64,000 nt of DNA, taken from contig NZ_AKJG01000161.1 of NCBI RefSeq assembly GCF_000282455.1, positions 1-64,000 of the forward strand. The letters run 5' to 3'. Source of the DNA: Pseudomonas sp. GM74. GTDB taxonomy: Bacteria > Pseudomonadota > Gammaproteobacteria > Pseudomonadales > Pseudomonadaceae. Positions 1-7,303 of the stretch are shown here, one piece after another. The notes under the pieces are model-generated. The model was given only the letters and a program-made list of their open reading frames with translations. It was not told the origin of the DNA and ran no database searches. Numbering within the stretch: position 1 is the stretch's first letter; the number at the start of each line of letters is the position of its first letter. A program made the position numbers and the translations under genes.

Positions 1-1696
1 CCAGTGCCAGCCACTGCCAGTGGCCGTCGGGCTCGCTGCCTTCGGGCAATGTCAGGGCATATTTGCCGTAGCCGCCGAGCTTGCGCAGTTTCGGGATCAG
101 GTAGGTTTGCGCGGCGTTGTAGAACACCGGCTCCATGCCCTGGGGCAGGCTGTCGAGGGTTTCCTGCTGCATCAGTTGCGCCATCGAGTCCGGGCCGAAA
201 TAGACCGGCATCAGCAGGTCTTTCGGTACCACGTCGGCCATCGGCGGGAAGCGTTTGTCGAGGGTGCCGAGGGCTTTGTCCACGAGTTTGTCGTCTAGGG
301 AAAACAGCAAGGTTGAACCATGCCGCGCCAGACTGACTTTCATGAACGCCTTGCCGGTAATGGCATCGGGGGCTTCAGCTTCCTTGGCCGCATAAGGACC
401 GAAACTGGAGCTGACCTGGCGTTGCCACTGATGGCTCTGGCCTTCCTGTTTTTCCACCACCGGGAAGGCGCCTACTTCGACATTGCTCTCGTAGGCACCG
501 ACCATCGAGCCGAACAGGCTGCCCAAATCCCCATCGAGTTTGCCGCTGTCGGCATCGTTGAGGCTGGCCACCAGCAAGGGTGTGTACAACCGCGAATCGG
601 CATACCAGCAAAGCCCCGCCGCGCCGGCCATGTGTTCGGTCAGCGCCTGGGCCACCTTCTCCTGCGCACCGAGTTTCACCAGCAGCGGTGTCTGTTGTTC
701 GGCAGCCAGCGGCAGCGCCACGCAAGCGCTGGCGCCCATGGGCATGGCTTGCCAGATCGGTTTGAAATCGAAGTCCGGTTGATTCTCCAGTTCATCCATG
801 GCCAGGAAGCTGTGCCAGCCCTTGTCGTCCATGTCGAAACGCAGACCGGCGAAATTCGGAATGAAGCGCTGATACCCCATGGCCAACACACTGGCATTGA
901 CCGACAGACGTTGTTTCACCTCCGGTGCGCGCGGCGGCAGGCCGAAGGCTTCGGGGAACAGTTTGTCGCCATTGAGCAACGCGGCAATAGCCGTGGTCGA
1001 CACGCTGCCCGGCTCCTCCGTTGCACCGCTCTGCGGATCGTAGAGTTTCGCCGGGTTGGACAGCACCACCAGTTTGTTGCCATGGGACGCGAACAGCAGC
1101 GCCTTGCTCGCGTTGTAACTGAGTTGATAGAACGCCACGTCGTCGGCACCGACTTTCACGTCAGTGACTTTGCTCAACTGCGAGTCGTCCAGCGCCACTT
1201 TGGCCAGCGGCTCCAGCACCTTGGCCAGCCCGCCGCGATCCATCACCAGCAGGAAATCCTTGAGTCGCCCATCCGCCCCGCGCCACAACGCTACGTCGGC
1301 AGGCTGATCGAACAGTTGCTCGATCAAGGTGTCCTGCAGTTTCAGGTCATGTTCGTAGATGATCCGCCGCAAGCTGCCGATCAACCCCAGGCGGTCGACG
1401 TGGGTTTCGTAATAGAAGACGAAATCTTCGGTCAGGGTTTCCTTGAGGAACGGCACCGCCAGCAAGTCCTTGGGCAACTGGCTCAGGGAATGAGTTTCCA
1501 GCAGGCCATCGGGGCGGCTCATGCCCAGTTTGTCACTGGCCAACACAGGCGCCGGGGCCCTGGGCTTGTGCATGAACCACCCCAACCCACCGGCCACGCC
1601 AATGACCAGGCATATTCCGATCAGCAGCGTCGGCCAATGCAAGGAAGGTTTGGCCGCTGGTTCGCCAGCGGCCGGAGTAACAGTGCAATCACTCAT
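1..1696 (-). CDS. DUF2138 (YfaA-like) membrane-anchored protein, 3' end cut by window
   Basis: The frame opens at an ATG near 1696 and runs without a stop to the left edge, giving about 565 residues. E. coli YfaA is of similar length, so little should be missing. After a short cytoplasmic tail there is one hydrophobic segment (about residues 22-42), then a large periplasmic domain rich in lysine and leucine repeats such as VLEPLAKVALDD, typical of DUF2138. It lies 39 bp downstream of the DUF2135 gene on the same strand. In enterobacteria (yfaPQSTA) and in the P. aeruginosa mag operon these families accompany a bacterial alpha-2-macroglobulin, a periplasmic protease trap. The specific role of DUF2138 is unknown. 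The Shine-Dalgarno is weak, which fits translation in an operon. Confidence 0.85.
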   Translation of the reverse strand, partial: MSDCTVTPAAGEPAAKPSLHWPTLLIGICLVIGVAGGLGWFMHKPRAPAPVLASDKLGMSRPDGLLETHSLSQLPKDLLAVPFLKETLTEDFVFYYETHVDRLGLIGSLRRIIYEHDLKLQDTLIEQLFDQPADVALWRGADGRLKDFLLVMDRGGLAKVLEPLAKVALDDSQLSKVTDVKVGADDVAFYQLSYNASKALLFASHGNKLVVLSNPAKLYDPQSGATEEPGSVSTTAIAALLNGDKLFPEAFGLPPRAPEVKQRLSVNASVLAMGYQRFIPNFAGLRFDMDDKGWHSFLAMDELENQPDFDFKPIWQAMPMGASACVALPLAAEQQTPLLVKLGAQEKVAQALTEHMAGAAGLCWYADSRLYTPLLVASLNDADSGKLDGDLGSLFGSMVGAYESNVEVGAFPVVEKQEGQSHQWQRQVSSSFGPYAAKEAEAPDAITGKAFMKVSLARHGSTLLFSLDDKLVDKALGTLDKRFPPMADVVPKDLLMPVYFGPDSMAQLMQQETLDSLPQGMEPVFYNAAQTYLIPKLRKLGGYGKYALTLPEGSEPDGHWQWLAL

Positions 1697-1735
1697 GTTC
1701 ACAAAACCCGATGTTCATCCGTGGAGCGGGGATGC

Positions 1736-2527
1736 TTAGTAGTTGAAAGTCTTGACCAGCAGCAGGTCGCCGATTGCGCGCAGGGGCACGATGAAGGTCT
1801 CGCGCTTTTCATCGACGGTGTTTTCGTTGAGCACCAGGTTGATCTGCGAGGTGATCACCTCGTTCTGGTTGCCGGACTCATCGAAGTTATAGCCGCCGCT
1901 GCCGAAGTTGCCCCAATAGTTCACGTAAACCAGATAAGTGCCACGCTGCGGTGCGGTCATGGTGAACATTTCCGGACCCGGGCCATCGACGCCGTCAGGG
2001 TCGAGGCCGCCGCCATTGGTCAAGGCCGAGTGCGCCCAGAAGGCATGCTGGCCATCTGGCGTGACAATATGCAGGTCGAGTTCGGCTTTCGGATCGTCCC
2101 AACCCAGTACCACGCGAATCCGCGCCGGGGTGCGCAGGTTGTTGGCTTCATAGAATTGAACACGCTTGAGGGACTGGCCTTCGGCGCTGCGCACTTCGAC
2201 GCTGTTGGAACCGGCGCCAAACGCATAGGGCCGGGCGAAATGCCCTTGCTCGTCGGTATAGAGATTCAGCGGATTGCCGTTGACCGCCAAGGTATGCGGC
2301 CCGCGCTGGGTGCCGATCGCCTTGAGCCGACCTTCGATCATCGTGCGATTGCGCTGCACACCCCGGTCGATGGGTGGCGTGGGATAGGCGACTTGCGGGT
2401 ATTCGCTACGGTCCAGCAGACCGTTGTAACGCCAGCCGCCCACCGGTTCCGACAACTCGGCATTCGGCGCGGCCAGAATCACGGGCGCGAAAACCAGCCC
2501 GATCAGCAGCAAAAGAAATGAGCGCAT
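1736..2527 (-). CDS. DUF2135 (YfaP/MagA-like) secreted protein
   Basis: The product is 263 residues and probably periplasmic. The start at 2527 was chosen because an AGGAGG-type site lies 7 nt upstream and the resulting N-terminus is a clean signal peptide, MRSFLLLLIGLVFAPVILA, with cleavage before APN. The longer in-frame extension has no such features. The C-terminal half carries the DUF2135 signatures LDLHIVTPDG (about residue 150) and YLVYVNYWGNFGSGG (about 200). The gene is first in a minus-strand operon with the DUF2138 gene; the alpha-2-macroglobulin expected further on would lie outside the window. The molecular function is not established. The assignment to the mag/yfa cluster rests on the DUF2135-DUF2138 pairing. 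Confidence 0.85.
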   Translation of the reverse strand: MRSFLLLLIGLVFAPVILAAPNAELSEPVGGWRYNGLLDRSEYPQVAYPTPPIDRGVQRNRTMIEGRLKAIGTQRGPHTLAVNGNPLNLYTDEQGHFARPYAFGAGSNSVEVRSAEGQSLKRVQFYEANNLRTPARIRVVLGWDDPKAELDLHIVTPDGQHAFWAHSALTNGGGLDPDGVDGPGPEMFTMTAPQRGTYLVYVNYWGNFGSGGYNFDESGNQNEVITSQINLVLNENTVDEKRETFIVPLRAIGDLLLVKTFNY

Positions 2528-2718
2528 GCGACGCCTCCTGCCATGCATGACGAAACCTTGCGCCTGATCCTGAGCGCATTGCAGATGTCGATACTGCGTT
2601 TCGTCTGAAAGACCCGTGACTATTGGGTCGTAGATGGCGCAAAGGTTAGCCATTCGGGTGTTTTTTAACAATCGGATGGCTCCGAAATTGCGGCGGGAAT
2701 CACGGTTACGGGTGGACG

Positions 2719-2783
2719 GTGAGCCGAATACGCGCCATATTCGGCTCATTATGTGAGCCGAATATCCTTTCCAATCGGCTCAC
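2719..2783. promoter_or_regulatory. Double inverted-repeat operator candidate upstream of fic
   Basis: Four copies of GAGCCGA/TCGGCTC lie in 65 bp. The first inverted repeat is GAGCCGAATA (2721-2730) with TATTCGGCTC (2738-2747). The second is GTGAGCCGA (2753-2761) with TCGGCTCAC (2775-2783). The half-sites within each pair start exactly 20 bp apart, and the two pairs are offset by 34 bp. This is the geometry of two protein dimers bound side by side. The repeats end 21 bp before the fic ATG. The Fic protein's own C-terminal winged helix is a possible ligand, which is an inference. Confidence 0.6.
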
Positions 2784-2804
2784 CCCACTTAGAGCATCAA
2801 GTTC

Positions 2805-3956
2805 ATGACACCTCAATGGATATGGCAGCAGCCTGATTGGCCGGGGTTCACCTGGAATGCCGAACGCCTGGCGCCTTTGTTACGCGAGTGCGTTCAAGGA
2901 CAAGGCCGGCTAATGGGCATGGCCAGTTCCGTGGGCAGTTCGCTGAGCGCGCAAAGTGAACTGGATGCATTGCTGCAGAACATCGTCACCTCGTCGGCGA
3001 TTGAAGGCGAACAGCTGAATGTCGGTTCAGTTCGTTCTTCATTGGCGCGGCGATTGGGGTTGGAACTCAATGATGGCGACAACGTCAGCAAGCGCAGTGA
3101 AGGGCTCGCGCAATTAATGCTCGATGCTACCCGGCATTTCGCCGAGCCGCTGACACTTGAACGATTGCTGGATTGGCATGAATGGCTGTTTCCAGAACAG
3201 GAAATTGGCTTGGCCGCGCAAAGCATTCGTGTAGGTGCTTTGCGCGGCGATGATCCAATGCAAGTGGTTTCCGGTCGTCTCGACAGACCGACCGTGCACT
3301 TCGAAGCACCGCCTCGCCTGGGCCTTGAGCGCCAACTCGATGCCTTCCTCGAATGGTTTGAAACCAGCCGAAATCAGTCCGGGCCCGACCCTGTGCTGCG
3401 AGCTGGCATCGCACACTTCTGGTTTGTCACACTCCACCCGTTTGACGACGGCAACGGTCGCCTGACCAGGACGATCACCGACCTTGCATTGGCTCAAGGC
3501 GAGGCTCAGGCGATCCGTTTTTATGCCATGTCGGCGAGTATTCTCGAGGATCGATCTGGCTATTACCGGGTGCTGGAAACCTGCCAGAAATCCAACACGG
3601 ACATTACGGTTTGGCTCGAATGGTTCCTGCAAACTCTATTGCGCAGCTTGCAACAAGCCATGGCACGGATCGAATCCGTGCTGGGCAAAGCGCGCTTCTG
3701 GCAGGCGCACCGGGAGTCCGAGCTGTCGACCGAGCAGACCAAAGTACTGAATCGTTTGCTGGACGGAGGGGAGCGTGGATTCGAAGGCGGGATCAGTGCG
3801 GCGCAGTATCAGGCCGTGGCGAAAGTCTCCAAAGCGACCGCGACCCGGCATCTGGCGGAACTGCTGGAGAAGGATTGCCTGCAACGCCTGCCGGGTGGCG
3901 GGCGCAGTACTCGCTACCAGATCAAATATCCCGACCAAGCGCATCCTGAGCGCTGA
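2805..3956 (+). CDS. Fic-family AMPylator with DUF4172 N-terminus and C-terminal winged helix
   Basis: The 383-residue protein is predicted to transfer AMP (or another nucleotide moiety) to hydroxyl side chains of target proteins. The Fic core is complete: the catalytic loop HPFDDGNGR is at 211-219. The inhibitory helix motif [S/T]xxxE[G/N] is present on the N-terminal side as SSAIEG at 63-68, so this is a class II, self-inhibited Fic. The N-terminus (WIWQQPDWPGFTW) matches DUF4172. The C-terminus (about 310-375) contains a winged-helix region with KVSKATATRHLAELLEKD. No antitoxin gene is adjacent, which fits intramolecular inhibition. The target is unknown. The gene stands alone between the yfa operon and xseB and is preceded by a strong repeat operator. 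Confidence 0.9.
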   Translation: MTPQWIWQQPDWPGFTWNAERLAPLLRECVQGQGRLMGMASSVGSSLSAQSELDALLQNIVTSSAIEGEQLNVGSVRSSLARRLGLELNDGDNVSKRSEGLAQLMLDATRHFAEPLTLERLLDWHEWLFPEQEIGLAAQSIRVGALRGDDPMQVVSGRLDRPTVHFEAPPRLGLERQLDAFLEWFETSRNQSGPDPVLRAGIAHFWFVTLHPFDDGNGRLTRTITDLALAQGEAQAIRFYAMSASILEDRSGYYRVLETCQKSNTDITVWLEWFLQTLLRSLQQAMARIESVLGKARFWQAHRESELSTEQTKVLNRLLDGGERGFEGGISAAQYQAVAKVSKATATRHLAELLEKDCLQRLPGGGRSTRYQIKYPDQAHPER

Positions 3957-4046
3957 AACCCTTGCACCAACCACCCCGCTCATTTGCCCATGAACCCCCT
4001 ATCTGCTAGTGTCGCGCCGGTTTAACGTCAACCGGAAATCGCCGCC

Positions 4047-4289
4047 ATGGCCCGCAAAAAAGCTGCACTGGATTTCGAACAGTCCCTCGCCGACCTGCAA
4101 ACGCTGGTGGAGCGTCTGGAGAATGGCGAATTGTCGCTGGAAGACTCGCTGGCCGCTTTCGAGCAAGGCATCGGTCTGACCCGCGATTGCCAGGCGGCGC
4201 TGGCCCAGGCCGAGCAAAAGGTTCAGGTGCTGCTCGAGCGTGATGGCGAGTTGGCCGAGGAACCCTTCGACGCGGATCAGCCAGAATGA
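4047..4289 (+). CDS. xseB: Exodeoxyribonuclease VII small subunit
   Basis: The 80-residue acidic, helical protein has the family core LVERLENGELSLEDSLAAFEQG. XseB forms the multi-copy stalk of exonuclease VII, which degrades single-stranded DNA in both directions; the large subunit XseA is not in this window. Its length is normal for the family. The last codons overlap the ispA start by 4 bp (ATGA), so the two genes are probably translationally coupled, the classic xseB-ispA-dxs arrangement. A small inverted repeat, CCGGTT (4017-4022) with AACCGG (4030-4035), lies just before the start; its role is unclear. Confidence 0.95.
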   Translation: MARKKAALDFEQSLADLQTLVERLENGELSLEDSLAAFEQGIGLTRDCQAALAQAEQKVQVLLERDGELAEEPFDADQPE

Positions 4290-5173
4290 TTGCAGCGTAC
4301 TCGGCAAGCAGCCAGGCCCGCGTCAATGCGGCTCTGGAAACCCTGTTCACGGCACCGAGCCCGGAGCTGGCGCGGCTGTATGAAGCCATGCGCTACAGCG
4401 TGATGAATGGCGGCAAACGCGTGCGCCCACTGTTGGCCTACGCCGCGTGCGAAGCGTTGGGCGGCAAGGCCGAGCAAGCCAACGGCGCAGCCTGTGCGGT
4501 GGAGCTGATCCACGCCTATTCGCTGGTACATGACGATTTGCCGGCGATGGACGATGACGATCTGCGTCGCGGCCAGCCCACCACCCACAAGAAATTCGAT
4601 GAAGCCTGCGCAATCCTCGCCGGCGACGGTTTGCAGAGTCTGGCCTTCAGCGCCCTGCTCGACCCACGCCTGAGCACATTGGACACCGAGATCCACCTGC
4701 AGATGGTCAGTGCCTTGGCGCTGGCGGCAGGCCCGGCGGGCATGGTCGGCGGTCAGGCCATCGACCTCGGCTCGGTCGGTCTGAAGCTTGACCAGAAAGC
4801 CCTGGAGTACATGCACCGGCACAAGACCGGTGCGTTGATCGAAGTCAGCGTCAAGCTCGGTGCCCTGGCCAGCGGCCGTGCCGAGAAAGACGAACTCAAG
4901 TCCCTGCAGACTTATGCACAGGCCATCGGCCTGGCATTCCAGGTGCAGGACGACATTCTCGACGTCGAAAGCGATACCGAAACCCTCGGCAAACGCCAGG
5001 GCGCCGACATTGCCCGGGACAAGCCGACCTACCCGGCCCTGCTCGGCCTCGACGCCGCCAAGGCCTATGCCCTGGAGCTGCGCGACCAGGCCCTGCACGC
5101 GCTGCGACCGTTTGACGCGGCGGCCGAGCCCTTGCGTGATCTGGCCCGGTATATCGTCGATCGCCGCAGCTGA
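4286..5173 (+). CDS. ispA: Farnesyl diphosphate synthase (geranyltranstransferase)
   Basis: The 295-residue cytoplasmic prenyltransferase condenses IPP with DMAPP and then GPP to give farnesyl diphosphate, the precursor of undecaprenyl phosphate, ubiquinone side chains and heme O. The first aspartate-rich motif is at 83-92 (DDLPAMDDDD) and the second is DDILD at 222-226; both bind magnesium diphosphate. The N-terminal GGKRVRP substrate-binding motif is at 42-48. The gene overlaps xseB by 4 bp and is followed 91 bp later by dxs, so supply of C5 units and their elongation are encoded together. Confidence 0.96.
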   Translation: MIAAYSASSQARVNAALETLFTAPSPELARLYEAMRYSVMNGGKRVRPLLAYAACEALGGKAEQANGAACAVELIHAYSLVHDDLPAMDDDDLRRGQPTTHKKFDEACAILAGDGLQSLAFSALLDPRLSTLDTEIHLQMVSALALAAGPAGMVGGQAIDLGSVGLKLDQKALEYMHRHKTGALIEVSVKLGALASGRAEKDELKSLQTYAQAIGLAFQVQDDILDVESDTETLGKRQGADIARDKPTYPALLGLDAAKAYALELRDQALHALRPFDAAAEPLRDLARYIVDRRS

Positions 5174-5264
5174 AGGCGATTGCGCCAAAAAAGCCCAACG
5201 CGTGGGCAGGGGGCGATGCATCAGGTAAACTGCCGCATCTTTTATACCTATAACGATTCGCCTG

Positions 5265-7163
5265 ATGCCCACGACGTTTCATGAGATTCCCCGCAAGCGC
5301 CCGACCACGCCCCTGCTCGACCGCGCGAACACGCCGGACGGCCTGCGCCGGTTAGGCGAAGCCGAGCTGGAAACCCTGGCCGATGAGTTGCGCCTGGAAT
5401 TGCTCTACACGGTCGGCCAGACCGGTGGGCATTTCGGTGCCGGCCTGGGCGTGATCGAGCTGACCATTGCGCTGCATTACGTCTTCGACACCCCGGACGA
5501 CCGGCTGGTGTGGGACGTGGGTCATCAGGCTTATCCACACAAGATCCTCACCGGTCGTCGCGAGCGCATGGGCACCCTGCGCCAGAAGGACGGCGTCGCT
5601 GCGTTCCCGCGCCGCTCCGAGAGCGAATACGACACCTTTGGCGTCGGCCACTCCAGCACCTCGATCAGTGCAGCGCTGGGCATGGCGATTGCCGCCCGCC
5701 TGCAAAACAGCGAGCGCAAGGCGATCGCGGTGATCGGCGACGGCGCGCTGACCGCGGGCATGGCGTTCGAGGCGCTGAACCATGCGCCGGAAGTGGACGC
5801 CAACATGCTGGTGATCCTCAACGACAACGACATGTCGATCTCGCGCAACGTCGGTGGCTTGTCGAACTACCTGGCGAAGATCCTTTCCAGCCGCACCTAC
5901 GCGAGCATGCGCGAAGGCAGCAAAAAAGTGTTGTCGCGCCTGCCCGGCGCCTGGGAAATCGCTCGCCGGACCGAAGAATATGCCAAAGGCATGCTGGTTC
6001 CCGGCACGCTGTTCGAAGAATTGGGCTGGAACTACATCGGCCCGATCGATGGCCACGACCTGCCGACCCTGATCGCCACCCTGCGCAACATGCGCGACCT
6101 GAAAGGTCCGCAGTTCCTGCACGTCGTCACCAAGAAAGGCAAAGGCTTCGCTCCGGCGGAAGTCGACCCGATCGGTTACCACGCCATCACCAAACTCGAA
6201 CCGCTGGACGCTCCGGCCGCCGCGCCGAAGAAGGCCAGCGGGCCGAAGTACTCCGGTGTGTTCGGCGAATGGCTGTGCGACATGGCGGCGGCCGATCCGC
6301 GCCTGGTCGGGATTACCCCGGCGATGAAGGAAGGCTCGGACCTGGTTGCCTTCAGCGAACGTTTCCCGCTGCGTTACTTCGACGTGGCCATTGCCGAGCA
6401 GCACGCCGTCACCCTCGCGGCCGGCATGGCCTGCGAAGGTGCCAAACCCGTGGTGGCCATCTATTCGACCTTCCTGCAGCGCGGCTACGACCAGCTTGTC
6501 CACGATGTGGCGGTGCAGAATCTCGACGTGCTGTTCGCCATCGACCGTGCAGGCCTGGTGGGCGAAGACGGCCCGACCCACGCCGGCAGCTTCGATTTGT
6601 CGTTCCTGCGCTGCATTCCCGGCATGCTGGTGATGACCCCGAGCGATGAAAACGAGCTGCGCAAGATGCTCACCACCGGCCACCTGTACGAAGGCCCGGC
6701 GGCGGTGCGTTACCCGCGCGGCAACGGCCCGAACGCGACCATCGAGAAAGACCTCGAACCGATCGAGATCGGCAAAGGCATAGTCCGCCGCCAAGGCAGC
6801 AAAGTCGCCCTGCTGGTATTCGGCGTGCAACTGGCCGAAGCCCTGAAAGTCGCCGAAACGCTGGACGCGACGGTGGTCGACATGCGTTTCGTCAAGCCGC
6901 TGGATGAAGCACTGGTTCGCGAAATCGCCGGCAGCCACGATCTGCTGGTGACCGTCGAAGAAAACGCGATCATGGGCGGCGCCGGTGGTGCGGTCAGCGA
7001 ATTCCTCGCTCGCGAGAACATCCTCAAGTCGATGCTGCACCTGGGCTTGCCGGACATTTACGTCGAACACGCCAAGCCTGCGCAAATGCTGGCCGAGTGC
7101 GGCCTGGATGAGGCGGGAATCGAAGCGTCCATTCGCGAGCGCTTGCAACTGCTCAACATCTAA
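5265..7163 (+). CDS. dxs: 1-deoxy-D-xylulose-5-phosphate synthase
   Basis: The 632-residue thiamine diphosphate enzyme joins pyruvate and glyceraldehyde 3-phosphate in the first step of the MEP isoprenoid pathway. The ThDP motif starts at GDG (158-160) and continues through LNDNDMSIS. The transketolase pyrimidine-binding domain contains AIAEQHAVTLAAGMA, with the catalytic glutamate. The C-terminal transketolase domain ends normally. Length is standard. It follows ispA in the same direction. The TPP kinase gene thiL is only 5 kb away on the other strand, but I see no TPP riboswitch in the 91-bp leader. Confidence 0.97.
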   Translation: MPTTFHEIPRKRPTTPLLDRANTPDGLRRLGEAELETLADELRLELLYTVGQTGGHFGAGLGVIELTIALHYVFDTPDDRLVWDVGHQAYPHKILTGRRERMGTLRQKDGVAAFPRRSESEYDTFGVGHSSTSISAALGMAIAARLQNSERKAIAVIGDGALTAGMAFEALNHAPEVDANMLVILNDNDMSISRNVGGLSNYLAKILSSRTYASMREGSKKVLSRLPGAWEIARRTEEYAKGMLVPGTLFEELGWNYIGPIDGHDLPTLIATLRNMRDLKGPQFLHVVTKKGKGFAPAEVDPIGYHAITKLEPLDAPAAAPKKASGPKYSGVFGEWLCDMAAADPRLVGITPAMKEGSDLVAFSERFPLRYFDVAIAEQHAVTLAAGMACEGAKPVVAIYSTFLQRGYDQLVHDVAVQNLDVLFAIDRAGLVGEDGPTHAGSFDLSFLRCIPGMLVMTPSDENELRKMLTTGHLYEGPAAVRYPRGNGPNATIEKDLEPIEIGKGIVRRQGSKVALLVFGVQLAEALKVAETLDATVVDMRFVKPLDEALVREIAGSHDLLVTVEENAIMGGAGGAVSEFLARENILKSMLHLGLPDIYVEHAKPAQMLAECGLDEAGIEASIRERLQLLNI

Positions 7164-7174
7164 TCGCAATACCC

Positions 7175-7264
7175 TGTGGGAGCGGGCTTGCTCGCGAAAG
7201 CGTCGGATCATTCAACTGGAAAGTTGACTGACACTCCGCCTTCGCGAGCAAGCCCGCTCCCACA
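7175..7264. repeat. REP doublet (REPIN-like) between dxs and btuB
   Basis: Two 24-bp arms, 7175-7198 and 7241-7264, are perfect inverted copies containing GAGCGGGCTTGCTCGCGAA. They flank a 42-bp unrelated spacer. This is the usual Pseudomonas REP doublet. It lies 3' of dxs and 39 bp before the btuB start and can fold in RNA on either strand. Confidence 0.9.
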
Positions 7265-7303
7265 TTTGATTTGTGTGCGCCACGAAGCACCAACGGACTG
7301 CCA

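Noticed and set aside
320..2521. Open frame of 733 codons on the plus strand
   Set aside because: It is antisense to the DUF2138 and YfaP genes, both of which have clear family signatures. Its composition (histidine, glutamine, arginine rich) is typical of a GC-rich shadow frame.
5352..7211. Open frame of 619 codons antisense to dxs
   Set aside because: It overlaps a textbook dxs throughout, has no recognisable motif and arises from third-position GC bias.
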